Shown here piece after piece: positions 1 through 10,672 of a DNA stretch of 64,000 bases. The stretch spans positions 2,376,501 through 2,440,500 of the forward strand of contig JAUTXW010001600.1 in the NCBI GenBank assembly GCA_030620095.1. The letters run 5' to 3'. Positions within the stretch are counted from its first letter, which is position 1, and each line of letters begins with the position of its first letter. Source of the stretch: Kuschelorhynchus macadamiae (lineage: Eukaryota; Arthropoda; Insecta; Coleoptera; Curculionidae). The notes beneath the pieces are model-generated. The model had not been told where the DNA came from. It saw nothing but the letters and a program-made list of their open reading frames with translations, and did not search any database. Both the position numbers and the translations under genes were made by a program.

Positions 1-518
1 CGTAGATTTGTCTACATGCAAGTGAAAAGTTTCATTAGGAGCACCCTGCTTATTTTAAGATGCACCAGAGGTTGGTCGAGTGTGTTGATCTTCTTGAGAA
101 AATCTATTAAAAATATCGGTCAAGTGATCAATAGTCCCAGGGCCGTAGCCAGAATTTTTTTTCGGGGGGGTTTGCTCAGAGACATAGACAGAATTTAATT
201 TATGGGGGGGGAGGGAGGGTACATAAGCGCCGCAGGCGAAAATTTTTCGGGATGCCACGCCCATAATAATTATTTTTTTTACTTTTTTATGTTTTCTCGT
301 TTGTTAGTTAAATAGTAAAACAAACGAATTAATATAATACAAAACTAAAAATTGTATGTTATGCGCTTTTTTAAAGTAAATTTCTGAAACGACCTATAAT
401 AATAAGGTATGTATGTATCCCTATGGGTTTGCTGATCGAGGAATAATCAAGTATACAATAATGGTTGTATAAAACGTATTTATTAGTTCAAACATTTATA
501 AGCGTTTATAAGGCTAAA

Positions 519-3491
519 CTAAAGTGTTAAATTTAAACGACGGGCTTTTTCTACAAAAATATTAATTACTTCCTGATTGTTTATGTTTCTATATATACTC
601 ATTAATGCTAAGTCAGACATTCTTTCTTGGCCAGAACTATTTCTTATATAACTTTTAAGGCGTTTCATTGTAGAAAAGGTACGCTCTGGGGTTGCAGTAG
701 TCACAGGTAATGTACATAAGATTTTTATTAACTCGTAAACGTTAGGGAAAAACTTCTTATCGCACATATCTAATGTCTGTAAAGCGCTTTGTGGAATATC
801 TTTAATTTGATTTTCCCATTTAGTCTGCCAAATTTTTATTTCCGATATGGCAACTTCTTTTTCAACAAACTTGCTATAAAAATCAATGGTTCTTTGCAGC
901 TCCTCATCAACAAGTTCTTCAATATTTTTTAGGTTTTTTGGCAACAATTTATTTAAAGATTTAAATATTTCTTTATGCTTAAGAAATCTGCTATGGATTT
1001 GTGAAAGAAAATCGTCTATAAAGGGGATAGCTATAGCGATTCTGTAGTATTCTTCAGGAGTGTGAACACTTATGTTTATACGATTAATTTGCCTTTTATT
1101 AACTCTTGGGATGGTAACGACTTCATTCACTGACTCAAGCATGTTTGTGGCATTTTCAAAAATTCCATGGAAAAAAATGTCCATGTTCTCGCGATTTTTT
1201 TCGACTTGAAGTTCAACGTTTTCAATAAAAGCAAGAGCAGATGGCAAATCAATATCGACACTTTGGAGTATCTTACTGAGGTTTATTGTATAGCAAACAA
1301 AGATTCTGCCACACACAAACTAATAACAAATTCACTTGAAATTACACTTTTTAAAAAAGCAGAAGCTTTTGAAGATGTTTCCATATCCCTGGATTCAGAG
1401 AGATCTTCTAATATTTCTACAATCGTAGTATAAATTTCTTTAAACCTCATAAGAGCAGTGTGATTCTCCACCCATCGAGTTTCGCACATCGGTACTAGTC
1501 GCGACCAACTCGTCTTAGGATAACTTTGTTTAATCTTTTCCTGAAGTAAGGCAGTGCGCTTAGCGGAAAGTCTAAAGAAGTTACCAATTGATTTTATCGT
1601 CCCTATACAATTGCGGATACTTTGAACCTGGCAAGAATGACTTATAGCTAAATTAAGGGAGTGAGAGCTACAGTGTACATATAAAGCACAAGGGTATAAT
1701 TTTCTTATTTCGGCTTGAACACCACTAAAAGACCCAGACATGGCCGCTGCACCATCATAACCCTGACCAATCATCATACCGCAATCAAGTCCAAAAGTGC
1801 TAAGTGTTTGTAATATTAAATCAGATAATCCTTTTCCGGTTGCATCTTTAACGGGTACAAATCCCAAAAAATTTTCTTTAATAACGTGTTGATTTTTTTC
1901 ATTAATATCAATATATCTTATACACAAAGTCATTTGTTCTATCCTGGAGACATCAGTGGTTTCATCAGCTAGTATCGAAAAAAGACCCGATTTTGAAATA
2001 TTTTTTATTATTTCTTTTATTATAATAGACTCACAAATCTTAATAAGTTCATTTTGCACAGTTGGGCTTATATATTGCGCATTAAGTCCACTTTTTTCCA
2101 AATGAGTTTTCAAAACAGTATCGGTTTTTGCACGCATACGCAATAACGCTCGAAAATTTCCGTCATTTATATCAGGCTCTGAATCGTTTGTATTAATCGC
2201 TCTGCCACTATCATTTGTGCCTCTTAAAGCGAGCTCTTGCCTGCCACACAATTTAATTATTTCAATAATCGAAATTAGTTTTTCGCGGTTCTCCATAACT
2301 TTCTGTTTATAACTTTGATTAACCTGCTCGATTACACTGGTTTGTTTTTTAGAAAAAACTTGCACAAAATTTTCGGCCAATAAAAGAGATTTTTTATGAT
2401 ATATGTTTTGCTCTTGTGAAAATACTTCTATTGCATCTTTGTATTTATTAAAAGGTTTTTTTACTAAGGCTGACAACTTTTGGTTTCCTCTCTTTCCAGC
2501 TGCTTCATTTGCAAATAAAACGCAATATTTACATAGTGCTCCTTGTTCATTAAGCTTGGTATATGCTAACCACGGAAATCTAGTAAACCAAGTATACTGA
2601 AATTTTAAGTTTCTGCTACCTAAAAAAAAAACAATAATCTGGATGCACTTTAATAAGGCGGGTCTATAATTTTTTTAATGACTGATTTTTTTAATTTCTA
2701 CCCTTGTCCAGCCTATAAAAAAAGCAAAAATATGTGTAATTCGTAGATTCTTACGGATTACACATTTTTTTGGGTTTTTTAATGGGCTTGACAAGGACAG
2801 AAATAGAAAAAATGGTCATGAAAATAATAAAAAACCCGCTTTATTAAAGTGCATCCGAGATTACTGATATTTTTTTTCATACTGACAATTTTGAATCTAA
2901 AATAAAATGGCTTAATAATGTAAATAATTATTTGTTAAACATATAACAACGTATTTATTTTAGGCATAAAAAAGTTTATTTATTTTTTTAAATGCGTATT
3001 TATCAAATTTGTTAACGCATCAATTGGGGTAAAAAATAAGTCATAAGGTAAAAGTATACGTATATATCTGGTAATCTATTTTCAATCAATTTTCGTTTTT
3101 TTTTAAACAATACCTATTTTTTTAATTATTTTATTTTTTATTAAAATGTTGATTTTTATTTAAGTTATATCTTACCTTGTTTTGGAAAATCGTAGGAAGT
3201 CTTGGGCTTCCAAGGCGATTCAATCAATGTATATTTTAAGTCATCAGTTATATATTTTTGTAAACCATTTCCTATGTCAAAGTCACTTTCTGTATTACTA
3301 CAACTACTACAAGGTGTAACATCGGTTTTAGAAGTTAATGGGACGTCACCGACCTTAGCCGTAACGTCTGTAGTATTCTGTTCGTGTTCGTGGTTATCTT
3401 TATTGGCAATATTATCACTAACATCACTACTAGCACTACGTTTTTCAAAGCTAAAATCGAACAGAGTTGTGCTTTGCTTGCGTTTCGACAT
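519..3491 (-). pseudogene. hAT transposase, ZMYM1-like, two exons, one frameshift
   Basis: Exon 1 runs from the ATG at 3491 to 3176 (starts MSKRKQSTTLFDF, ends at FPKQG). A GTAAG donor at 3175 and a T-rich acceptor ending at 2620 define a 556-bp intron, and both splice phases agree. Exon 2 starts at 2619 with the zinc-finger-like TTF segment (WFTRFPWLAY, then CKYCVLF). It continues through the RNase-H-like core (ADETTDVSR, GQGYDGAAAMSG, HCSSHSLNLA, ETRWVE) to the C-terminal hAT dimerisation motif (TLPVTTATPERTFSTMKRLK) and stops at 519. The reading frame shifts by one base near 1290-1320, between the CVAESLF segment and the YTINLSKIL segment, so the protein is interrupted about two thirds of the way through. 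Otherwise it is close to the usual length of about 800 residues. Family assignment is by motif recognition. Confidence 0.88.
2637..2861. repeat. Fold-back MITE inside the hAT transposase intron
   Basis: About 225 bp reads as one imperfect palindrome. The ends are ATCTGGATGCAC at the left and the complement of ATCTCGGATGCAC at the right. The arms continue inward through GCGGGT-containing sequence to a central ATGTGTAAT / ATTACACAT stem with a loop of about 16 bases. TA dinucleotides flank both ends (2635-2636 and 2862-2863), consistent with a Tc1/mariner-type target duplication. There is no coding potential. It lies wholly within the intron of the transposase gene. Confidence 0.75.
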
Positions 3492-3899
3492 TATTTTTAT
3501 TTATTCACAAAATGTGCAGCAGTACGTTACGTGCTTATAACTTAAAAAGACTGCAGGCCGTAACGAAAAACCAAAACAGATCTTGGTGATTCCCCGAAAC
3601 CAAATCAAATATCGTCTGTACACGTTTGACGTCTGGCGTGTTAGCGCGCGGCTGGCTGCAATAAATATTAGTCTAGGTGTACATCTCAGAAAAAGGCTTC
3701 GACGCGAGAGCGGCAGTTACAATAATTTTTAACAAATTCGTTAAAATAGTTAGGAAATTATTTAAAGGTAATAATTTTTTGTATGTAATTAAACGGCAAG
3801 TTTTTTTTAAATAGCTTATAAAATTTGCATATTATTGAAATTTCGGGGGGGGTCACAATCCCCCCTAACCCCCCCCCTGGCTACGGCCCTGAATAGTCC

Positions 3900-5134
3900 T
3901 TATTGTAGAATGGCATGCCACAAAAGTGGCTAAAACTAATTCCTTCTTCTTCATAGAATTATCTGAAACAACAACACTTACAAAGACAAAAATATATGCA
4001 GGTTCAGTATCATAATAATGGATCCAACTTACCAAAATTTCTTAAAGACGACTTATTACTAGCTTATGCTTCATCGTTTTTGCATGTCATAGAAGGTCAG
4101 CTCGATGAGATCTTAAGCCTGTATCACTTAATTTACAGTAACTGCTAATTGTAGTACCACTTTGGGAATTGCTGGTCAACCAACCTACACGCATAAACAG
4201 ACATATCCTAATCCCTTCACCAACTAATTATTATCAATGTACATAAAACTGTTTAAAGGAGGACAGCACTCATGCAATCTATAAGAATTTCTGACCACAC
4301 CACCCGACACCCTACTAAATTTAACAGCCAGTCAAGACAAGCACCAATTATTAGTTATATTATTAATCAAAAATGTTTTTATAAAAATGACATCGCTGCA
4401 TCATGCTTAACAATACAGAATAAAAAATGTATATTGATATACGTAATACATACCTTTAAAATCTGGTTCGTTTTCCCATTCCTTTTTATGGACTTTATTA
4501 TACTTTTCCCATTTACCCATTATGAATAAGTATTATAATCACGATCACGATAATGACGATACAGTATACGGTAAACTGACTAAAAAAAAGATAAACAGTA
4601 ATAATTACACTTTACACTCTTTACAGTACAGCTGATTTTTGAAGGTTAGGTTCACAAAATCAGTAGTGGCTACAGCTACTGCAAAGTGCAAACAACTACC
4701 ACGACCGCCATCCACCGGTTAATTGTTTTTTATAATTTTGATTCGATAAAGGCCCTTAAAAGCGCTAAAAGTTTTACGATTTGGTAATTAAATTTATTGC
4801 CCAAATTGCGGTTTGCGATTTTTTGAAAATTTGTGGCGACAATTTTTTCGAAATATCGCCCAATTGGCGCAAAATCGCCCAATCTGACAACACTGCAGCT
4901 CAGCAGCGTTGCGTCGGCAGGATACTGGCATTATCGTTTCAGACGTGTGCAGTGGCGGCGTTTTTAATTCTTCGAAGCGCCGCCGGCCGGCCGCCGAAGT
5001 AAAGTGTAAATCTCGGTGCAAATTGAATTTAAGTATTTAGAACTTTTTAAAAACTCTGTTAGATGTTATTATAAAAAATAATATCAAAACATAAAAACTT
5101 CTTCTTCTGCTAAGAAAATAAGTGGTATGGTGTG
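3900..5134. other. No gene seen; possible orphan hAT end near 4955-5005
   Basis: This stretch between the first hAT and mariner 1 has only short AT-rich open frames with no recognisable domain. Around 4955-5005 a GC-rich patch begins with CAGTGGCGGCG and is followed by CGCCGCCGGCCGG. It resembles the terminal sequence of ZMYM1-like hAT elements, such as the one ending at 59253, and may be an orphan end. No partner or target duplication was found. Confidence 0.3.
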
Positions 5135-5136
5135 TA

Positions 5137-7448
5137 CAGGGTGTCCCATTTTCGTAGGTTTTACGGGGTTTCCAGCTTATGAGTAGAGATAGAGAGATGC
5201 GGTTTTCGCGACACCGTGCTACTTTTCGATGAAACTAAAGAGGCCGCAAACAGATTTGCCCTAACCATTTTAGTTTCCGTGCTACAGGGTGATTTTGAAA
5301 ATTTGTCATTTTCGAACACCCCCTGTAACTCAGCTATCGTAAAATATATTTTAAATGTTTCAACTGGTATTTATAGATTTTTTCACGTAGAATTCAGTGG
5401 CGTACTCAGATTTTTGCTGAGAGTCATAGTTTTTGACATATTGGCATAACCTACTATTTTTTAAATGGGACACCCTATATATTATTTTTTCATCTTATTC
5501 TTCGTGTCGAGAGCTTTTCAAAAACATACCATAAGTCATATTTATTTTCATAAATAACATGAAAAAATGCATTTTTCTTTAAACGGATTTATGGCATAGC
5601 AGATCAATCGAAATAAGAGAAGGTGGCTGTGGAGCCATGGAAAAAGTTAACAAATATTTATTAACGAAATAACAAAGTAACAGCATCAGAAAAAATTAGG
5701 AAGTAGGTAAAAGGTAATAATTATAATTTCATTAAAACCACAAATATTGTTCAAATTGTAGACCATTATGTGTCCTACAAGTGTGACAAACTTTAAAAAT
5801 TCTTTTTAATGCATTTTCTATTGTAAATGACTGTCTTTGTAACTCTGCAAAAGCGTTTTCGGTGGCCATTCTTAGTTGTTCTAAGTTTTCGTATCGCCTT
5901 ACATAAACCTTGTTTTCTAAATAACCCCACAAAAAGAAATCTAAAACTGAGAGGTCAGGGGATCGTGGTGGCCATCGAACAGGTCCGTGTGTTCCTATTC
6001 ATCTTCCAGGAAAATGGTCGTTAAGCCAGTTTTGACTTATTCTGGCATTGTGGGCTGGACCTCCGTCTTGCTGGAAATAAATCCTATTTAGTTGAGCCAA
6101 GGGAACATCATCCAAAATTCCTAATGCGTCTTCTAGGATTCGCACGTAACCAATCGAATTCAGATTTCCTTCATATATTTGGTAAACTATTTTTCGGTTG
6201 AAAATAAAACAGGAGACATTGAATCCAAATCTGCCCTGACGCTCCCTAGGAAAAATAACATGGTTGTTTTCTTGACTCCAAAATCGCGTGTTGTGTCTAT
6301 TTAAAATCCCTGAACTAGTAAAATGTGCCTCGTCTGACCAAATAATCTTTTTTTCAAAATCGATATCTTCTGCCTTCATATTTATAAACCAATTGCAGAA
6401 CTCCAATCTGCGCTCTGCATCACCAGGATGCAGATGATGCACAAGTTTGTATTTATAGGGTTTGAATTTGTGCTTTTTCAAAATTTTCTGCACTTTGGTT
6501 TTTCAGGAGGATGTTTCAGGAGCTGTCTGAACGAGGGCTAAAACGTTGACCTCAGATTCTTCGTTGTCTTTATTGTAAGTTCGCGATCGAGGCTTGTTAA
6601 AAGATCCATATTGGCAAAGATTATTTTTAATTTTTTGAAAAATTCTTTTTTCTCGTTGTCTTCTCTCGGGATATCTAAGATAAAATAAAGCGAACCAATA
6701 AAGTCAAAATGCAGGAAGATAAAAAAGAACTAACCTGTTCAGATAAAGCTCTTCCGCCTGATCTGCATCTTCATTAGACAATATAAAACACGCGTTCATA
6801 TCATATTTCTCAAAATATTCAAATTTTTGATTCTGAGCCATATTAAAAACAATAATTATAATAGACGTCAAGAAAAATTTAAACGCAATAATGCCAAAAA
6901 TGACAGCAGTAATGGCTGCCTGATCATATTTTTGTTGGCGTTGCCATGGCTACCACAGCCACCTTCTCTTATTTCGATTGATCTGCTATGCCATAAATCC
7001 GTTTAAAGAAAAATTCATTTTTTCATGTTATTTATGAAAATAAATATGACTTATGGTATGTTTTTGAAAAGCTCTCGACACGAAGAATAAGATGAAAAAA
7101 TAATATATAGGGTCTCCCATTTAAAAAATAGTAGGTTATGCCAATATGTCAAAAACTATGACTCTCAGCAAAAATCTGAGTATGCCACTGAATTCTACGT
7201 GAAAAAATCTATAAATACCAGTTGAAACATTTAAAATATATTTTACGATAGCTGAGTTACAGGGGGTGTCCGAAAATGACAAATTTTCAAAATCACCCTG
7301 TAGCACGGAAACTAAAATGGTTAGGGCAAATCTGTTCGCGGCCTCTTTAGTTTCATCGAAAAGTAGCACGGTGTCGCGAAAACCGCATCTCTCTATCTCT
7401 ACTCATAAGCTGGAAACCCCGTAAAACCTACGAAAATGGGACACCCTG
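5137..7448 (-). mobile_element. Mariner 1: long-TIR Tc1/mariner element (DD41D-like)
   Basis: The element begins CAGGGTGTCCCATTTTCG and ends with the reverse complement, flanked by TA on both sides (5135-5136 and 7449-7450). The inverted repeat is unusually long: 5137 to about 5640 is mirrored almost perfectly by about 6945 to 7448, with only scattered single-base differences. The apparent ORFs at 5216-5449 (+) and 7136-7369 (-) are the same arm read twice and are not separate genes. The roughly 1.3-kb unique centre encodes a transposase on the minus strand. Total length is 2312 bp. Confidence 0.93.
5732..6841 (-). pseudogene. Mariner-type transposase (DD41D-like), two nonsense codons
   Basis: Exon 1 starts at the ATG at 6841 (MAQNQKFEYFEKYD) and ends at 6735 before GTTAG. 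A 60-bp intron follows, and exon 2 opens at 6674 with YPERRQREKRIF in matching phase. The DNA-binding part ends near ILKKHKFKPY. The DDE_3-type catalytic core shows IIWSDEAHF, IYFQQDGGPAHN and RSPDLSVLDFFLWGYLENK. Counting across the internal stop, 41 residues separate the second and third aspartates, as in the DD41D group rather than DD34D mariner. In-frame TGA codons at 6503-6505 and 5999-6001 interrupt it; at the second, relatives have Trp. The C terminus after FEQYLWF is intact. Without those stops the product would be about 350 residues. Confidence 0.85.
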
Positions 7449-7599
7449 TACTGCCAAACACTGCAAAATTACAAGCTACAAATCAACCCATAGCTTTTTT
7501 AGAATTTCCAAAGATCTAAGAAGTTAAGATTTTACTTCCATCGTAAAAGAGAAGTATTGTAATCGTGAAAAAATCCCCCTCCGAGATTTTTTTAGATCT

Positions 7600-8800
7600 T
7601 TACGTTTTATGGTTCCTGGATGCCGAAAAACATGTTTTCTCAATGTCGTCGGTCCGTCTGTCTGTCTGCCAGTCGGTCTGTCAGCACAGCTAAAAAACTA
7701 CTTACCTGATTGACTTCAAATTTTCGTCAAAAATTAAGGGTCACTGAGGATGACTTGGTAATATTTTGGTAAAAACCCAATATGGCGGAGCAATGTTAAA
7801 ATTTTTTGTAAGGGTGGTGTATTATTCGGGTTAGGATCCAGTAAAAAAAGACAAAAGTATTTTTTTAAATTGTCGACGTTTCGCTACTTTATTGTTGCAT
7901 CCTCAGGACACATATATGGATTCTATATTCCCTGCATGAAATCTATATTATCAGTTTTTACCTACTCCGTTGGTCCGCAGATATTTCCCAGATATTAGAT
8001 TTTTTAAATGGTTTTCGTTAACGATCCTCTTGTTGTTGTGTTAGAGTGGTGTATTATTTGAGGTTAGAAAAAACAAAAGTGTTTTTTTAAATTGTCGACG
8101 TTTCGCAATTTTATTGTTGCATCTTCAGGGCACATATTATATAGATTCTATATCCTGCATGAAATCAATTCTCCGCAGATATTTCACAGATATTAAGTTT
8201 CTAAATGGTTTTCGTTAATGGTCCTCTTGTTGTTATGTTCAAGTGGTGAATTATTTGGGGTTAGGATACAGTAAAAAAGTCTTTTAAATTGTCGACGTTT
8301 CGCAACTTTATTGTTGTATCCTCAGGATACATATACAGATTCTATATCCAGCATGAAACTCATATTATCAGTCTTTACCTCCTCCGTTGGTCCGCAGTCC
8401 AGATATTAAGTTTCTAAACGGTTTTCATTAACGATCCTCTTGTTATTATTTGGGATCCAGTAAAAAAAAAGTATTTTTTTGAATTGTCAACGTTTCGCAA
8501 CTTTATTGGTGCATCATTTTTAAATTGACGACGTTTCGCATACGACAATTTATAAAAGGCTTTTGTTTTTTTTACTGGATCTTAACCTCAAATAATACGT
8601 CACTCTAACATAACAATAAGAGGATCGTTAATGAAAGCCATTTAGACACTTAATATCTGGGGAATATCTGTGGGCCAACGGAGTTGGTAAAGACTGATAA
8701 TATGGGTTTCATGCAAGATATAGATTATATGTGTTCTGAGGATGCAAAAGTAAATTACCCGAAACGTCGTAAATTAAAAAAAAAATTAATTTAATTAAAA
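7600..8800. repeat. Tandem ~200-bp repeats plus one inverted unit
   Basis: A motif containing GTCGACGTTTCGCAAC occurs at about 7872, 8094, 8291 and 8486 (the last with one change). Each copy is followed by TTTATTGTTGCATCCTCAGG, then ATATGGATTCTATAT and a TCCGTTGGTCCGCAG segment. The period is about 196-220 bp. From about 8520 to 8790 the same material runs in the opposite orientation (CTGAGGATGC ... CGAAACGTCG, near 8748-8768). A CCGTCTGTCTGTCTGCC patch precedes it near 7650. No coding sequence is visible. The recurring CTGAGGATGC...GAAACGTCG core on the minus strand is discussed as a finding. Confidence 0.8.
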
Positions 8801-8889
8801 ATTATTACTAAAAAACTAATTATCCAATTTACCACAAATTTTGCACAAAAATCAAGTGTTACATTGGAATAAACTGGTAACATTTTGAT

Positions 8890-9330
8890 ATGAATCCAAG
8901 ATACAAAAACACATTAGCGGCCTAATAAAATATTTAAAAAATCAGTCCTAGTATATTATTTATTAAATTAATTTCAATTTTTGCACAAGAATTAAGTGTG
9001 GCAAAGAAACAAACTAGTAAAATTGTGGTATGAATTTAAGATGGCGAAACAAAATGGCGGCCTAATAAATTTTTTAAAGATCAACCTACAAAAATCTTGT
9101 TCAATTGACTTTAAACTTTGCAGAAACATTAACTGTGGAAACAGGATAAACTGGACGAATTCAACATGACGTAACAAAATGGCGCTATGTGTCAATGTAA
9201 AACTACTTATTGAATTTATTTCAAATTATGCTCAAAAGTCAAACGGGGCATAGGTAGAAAGAAACTGGTAACATATTGGCAGGAATCCAATATGATGGAA
9301 CAAACTGTAGCCCAATAAAAATATTTCAAA
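8890..9330 (-). repeat. Degenerate ~125-145-bp tandem repeats (AACAAAATGGCGGCC type)
   Basis: Variants of AACAAAATGGCGGCCTAATAA recur near 8901, 9045, 9172 and 9297. Each is followed by a stretch ending in a CAAAAATTAAGTGT-like segment, giving a period of about 125-145 bp. The same family occurs in the opposite orientation at 26.04-26.6 kb. There is no credible coding potential. The function is unknown; it looks like an old minisatellite or a repeated part of a larger transposon. Confidence 0.65.
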
Positions 9331-9665
9331 ATGAACTCTGTTCTGAACTAAATTGGGACACACTGCACTATTCCTAAAAAATTGAAAAAATCATAACGAG
9401 TGAAGTTCCGAGTAAACGAAATTTACCGATTTTTTTACTTATTTTTATTTTCTAAATGAGCTTTAACCCCAACGATCAATAGACAAATATTCAAAACGTA
9501 AGGAAATTAATAGTTTCCGTTTTGCGTTATGTCATATCAACTTGACATAAGCAGACTTGTTAAAATAATCAAAAGAAACAAAGGTACGAGTTTGCAGCGC
9601 AAAATTAAAAAAAAAAAAACAAGTATACATAAAAAAGAATGCGCTGTCTAAACTTTTTTGACCGA

Positions 9666-9668
<3 letters not shown>

Positions 9669-9716
<48 letters not shown>
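9669..9716. repeat. (TA)n microsatellite
   Basis: Uninterrupted alternating TA for about 48 bp. The surrounding 9400-10000 region is AT-rich and otherwise shows no gene. Confidence 0.97.
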
Positions 9717-9720
<4 letters not shown>

Positions 9721-10019
9721 CATCCTAAAGATAACATGCAATATAAAATATATAACAAGAATAACAGTACAACACATAATGACAAAATTTCCACTTCTTG
9801 GGCAAGAAAAAGTAACGGTTAACATTATAATATAAATAAAAAAAAGGGATTGAAAAATGAAAATAAACAAACATCCTTCTAATCTGTTGCATGCTGCAGT
9901 GCAATATGTCAATACTATTTTCAATTTTATTGTAGTTTTTTGAAATCTGGTATACTGGAGAAGATATAAGGATGTTTGTTCGTGGAGCTAGGGTTTGAAT
10001 AAAATTCTAGCGTCTTGCT

Positions 10020-10670
10020 TGTAATCTAGGCACTCTTAATCTGATACAATCGAGCAGGCGGATACATTTAATCTTATTGTTTAATAATTTATACAAAAAT
10101 ATAACTGAGTTGCATGATCGTCTAGCCACTAACTCAGTAAGGCCGAACCTAACAAGCAAAGCTGAATTCTTTCAAGGGTAGAAATATGAGTCTGGTATAT
10201 TGGCCACCATACGATAGAGGCGTAGTCAAAACGAGATCTTACAAAGGTCGACTAAAGAGAAAGCAGTGCAGCGGGCTGTTGAAACTTCCTTGAATTACGC
10301 AAAATAAAGCTCTTGATGCATTTATCACTGTGTCTTCAGTATGTTTAATAAATGTAAGTTTTGAATCGAAAATTACTCCAAGGTCCTTAATCACAGTAGA
10401 TCTTGCTAGCACAACATTATCTATGGCATAATTATGCTAAATTGGTTGTGATTTTCACGAAAAAAGACATGACATAACACTTTAAAGGATTTAAACTAAG
10501 TTTATTTTCAGTACACCACCTACCAATCAAATCTAAATAGTTTTGTAGACTATAAGCATCGTCAGGAGAGCGAATCTCACAAAATATTTTCAGTCAGAGA
10601 CAATGTCATTTATGAACATATTAAAGAAAAGTGGTCCAAGCACTGATCCTTGCGGTATCCCCGATGACTG
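10020..10670 (-). pseudogene. LINE reverse transcriptase, C-terminal remnant
   Basis: Read on the minus strand, this begins with the RT motif SSGIPQGSVLGPLFFNMFINDI just inside the mariner 2 insertion point. It continues, with many stops, through a degenerate palm/thumb region to an end resembling CR1/jockey-type LINEs. It is the downstream half of an RT whose upstream half lies at 12866-13126, with mariner 2 separating them. Several frameshifts and nonsense codons make it non-functional. The clade cannot be set from this fragment. Confidence 0.72.
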
Positions 10671-10672
10671 TA

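Larger units (their letters stand above)
138..3891 (-). mobile_element. hAT DNA transposon (ZMYM1-like), complete with TIRs and 8-bp TSD
   Basis: Both ends carry the same inverted terminal sequence, CAGGGCCGTAGCCAG at 138-152 and its reverse complement ending at 3891. The element is flanked by a perfect 8-bp direct repeat AATAGTCC (130-137 and 3892-3899), the target-site duplication length typical of hAT elements. The 3754-bp interior holds one transposase gene on the minus strand and G- or C-rich subterminal stretches next to each TIR. A small fold-back element sits in the intron. Intact TIRs and an exact TSD imply a fairly recent insertion, although the transposase has a frameshift. Confidence 0.93.

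Noticed and set aside
5216..7369. Two 77-codon ORFs (5216-5449 + and 7136-7369 -) with almost identical translations
   Set aside because: They are the same inverted-repeat arm of mariner 1 read from both sides and start at a non-ATG codon; no domain, no independent gene.
9532..9924. 130-codon ORF on minus across the TA repeat
   Set aside because: Composition is Ile/Tyr repeats from (TA)n with random flanks; no coding signal.
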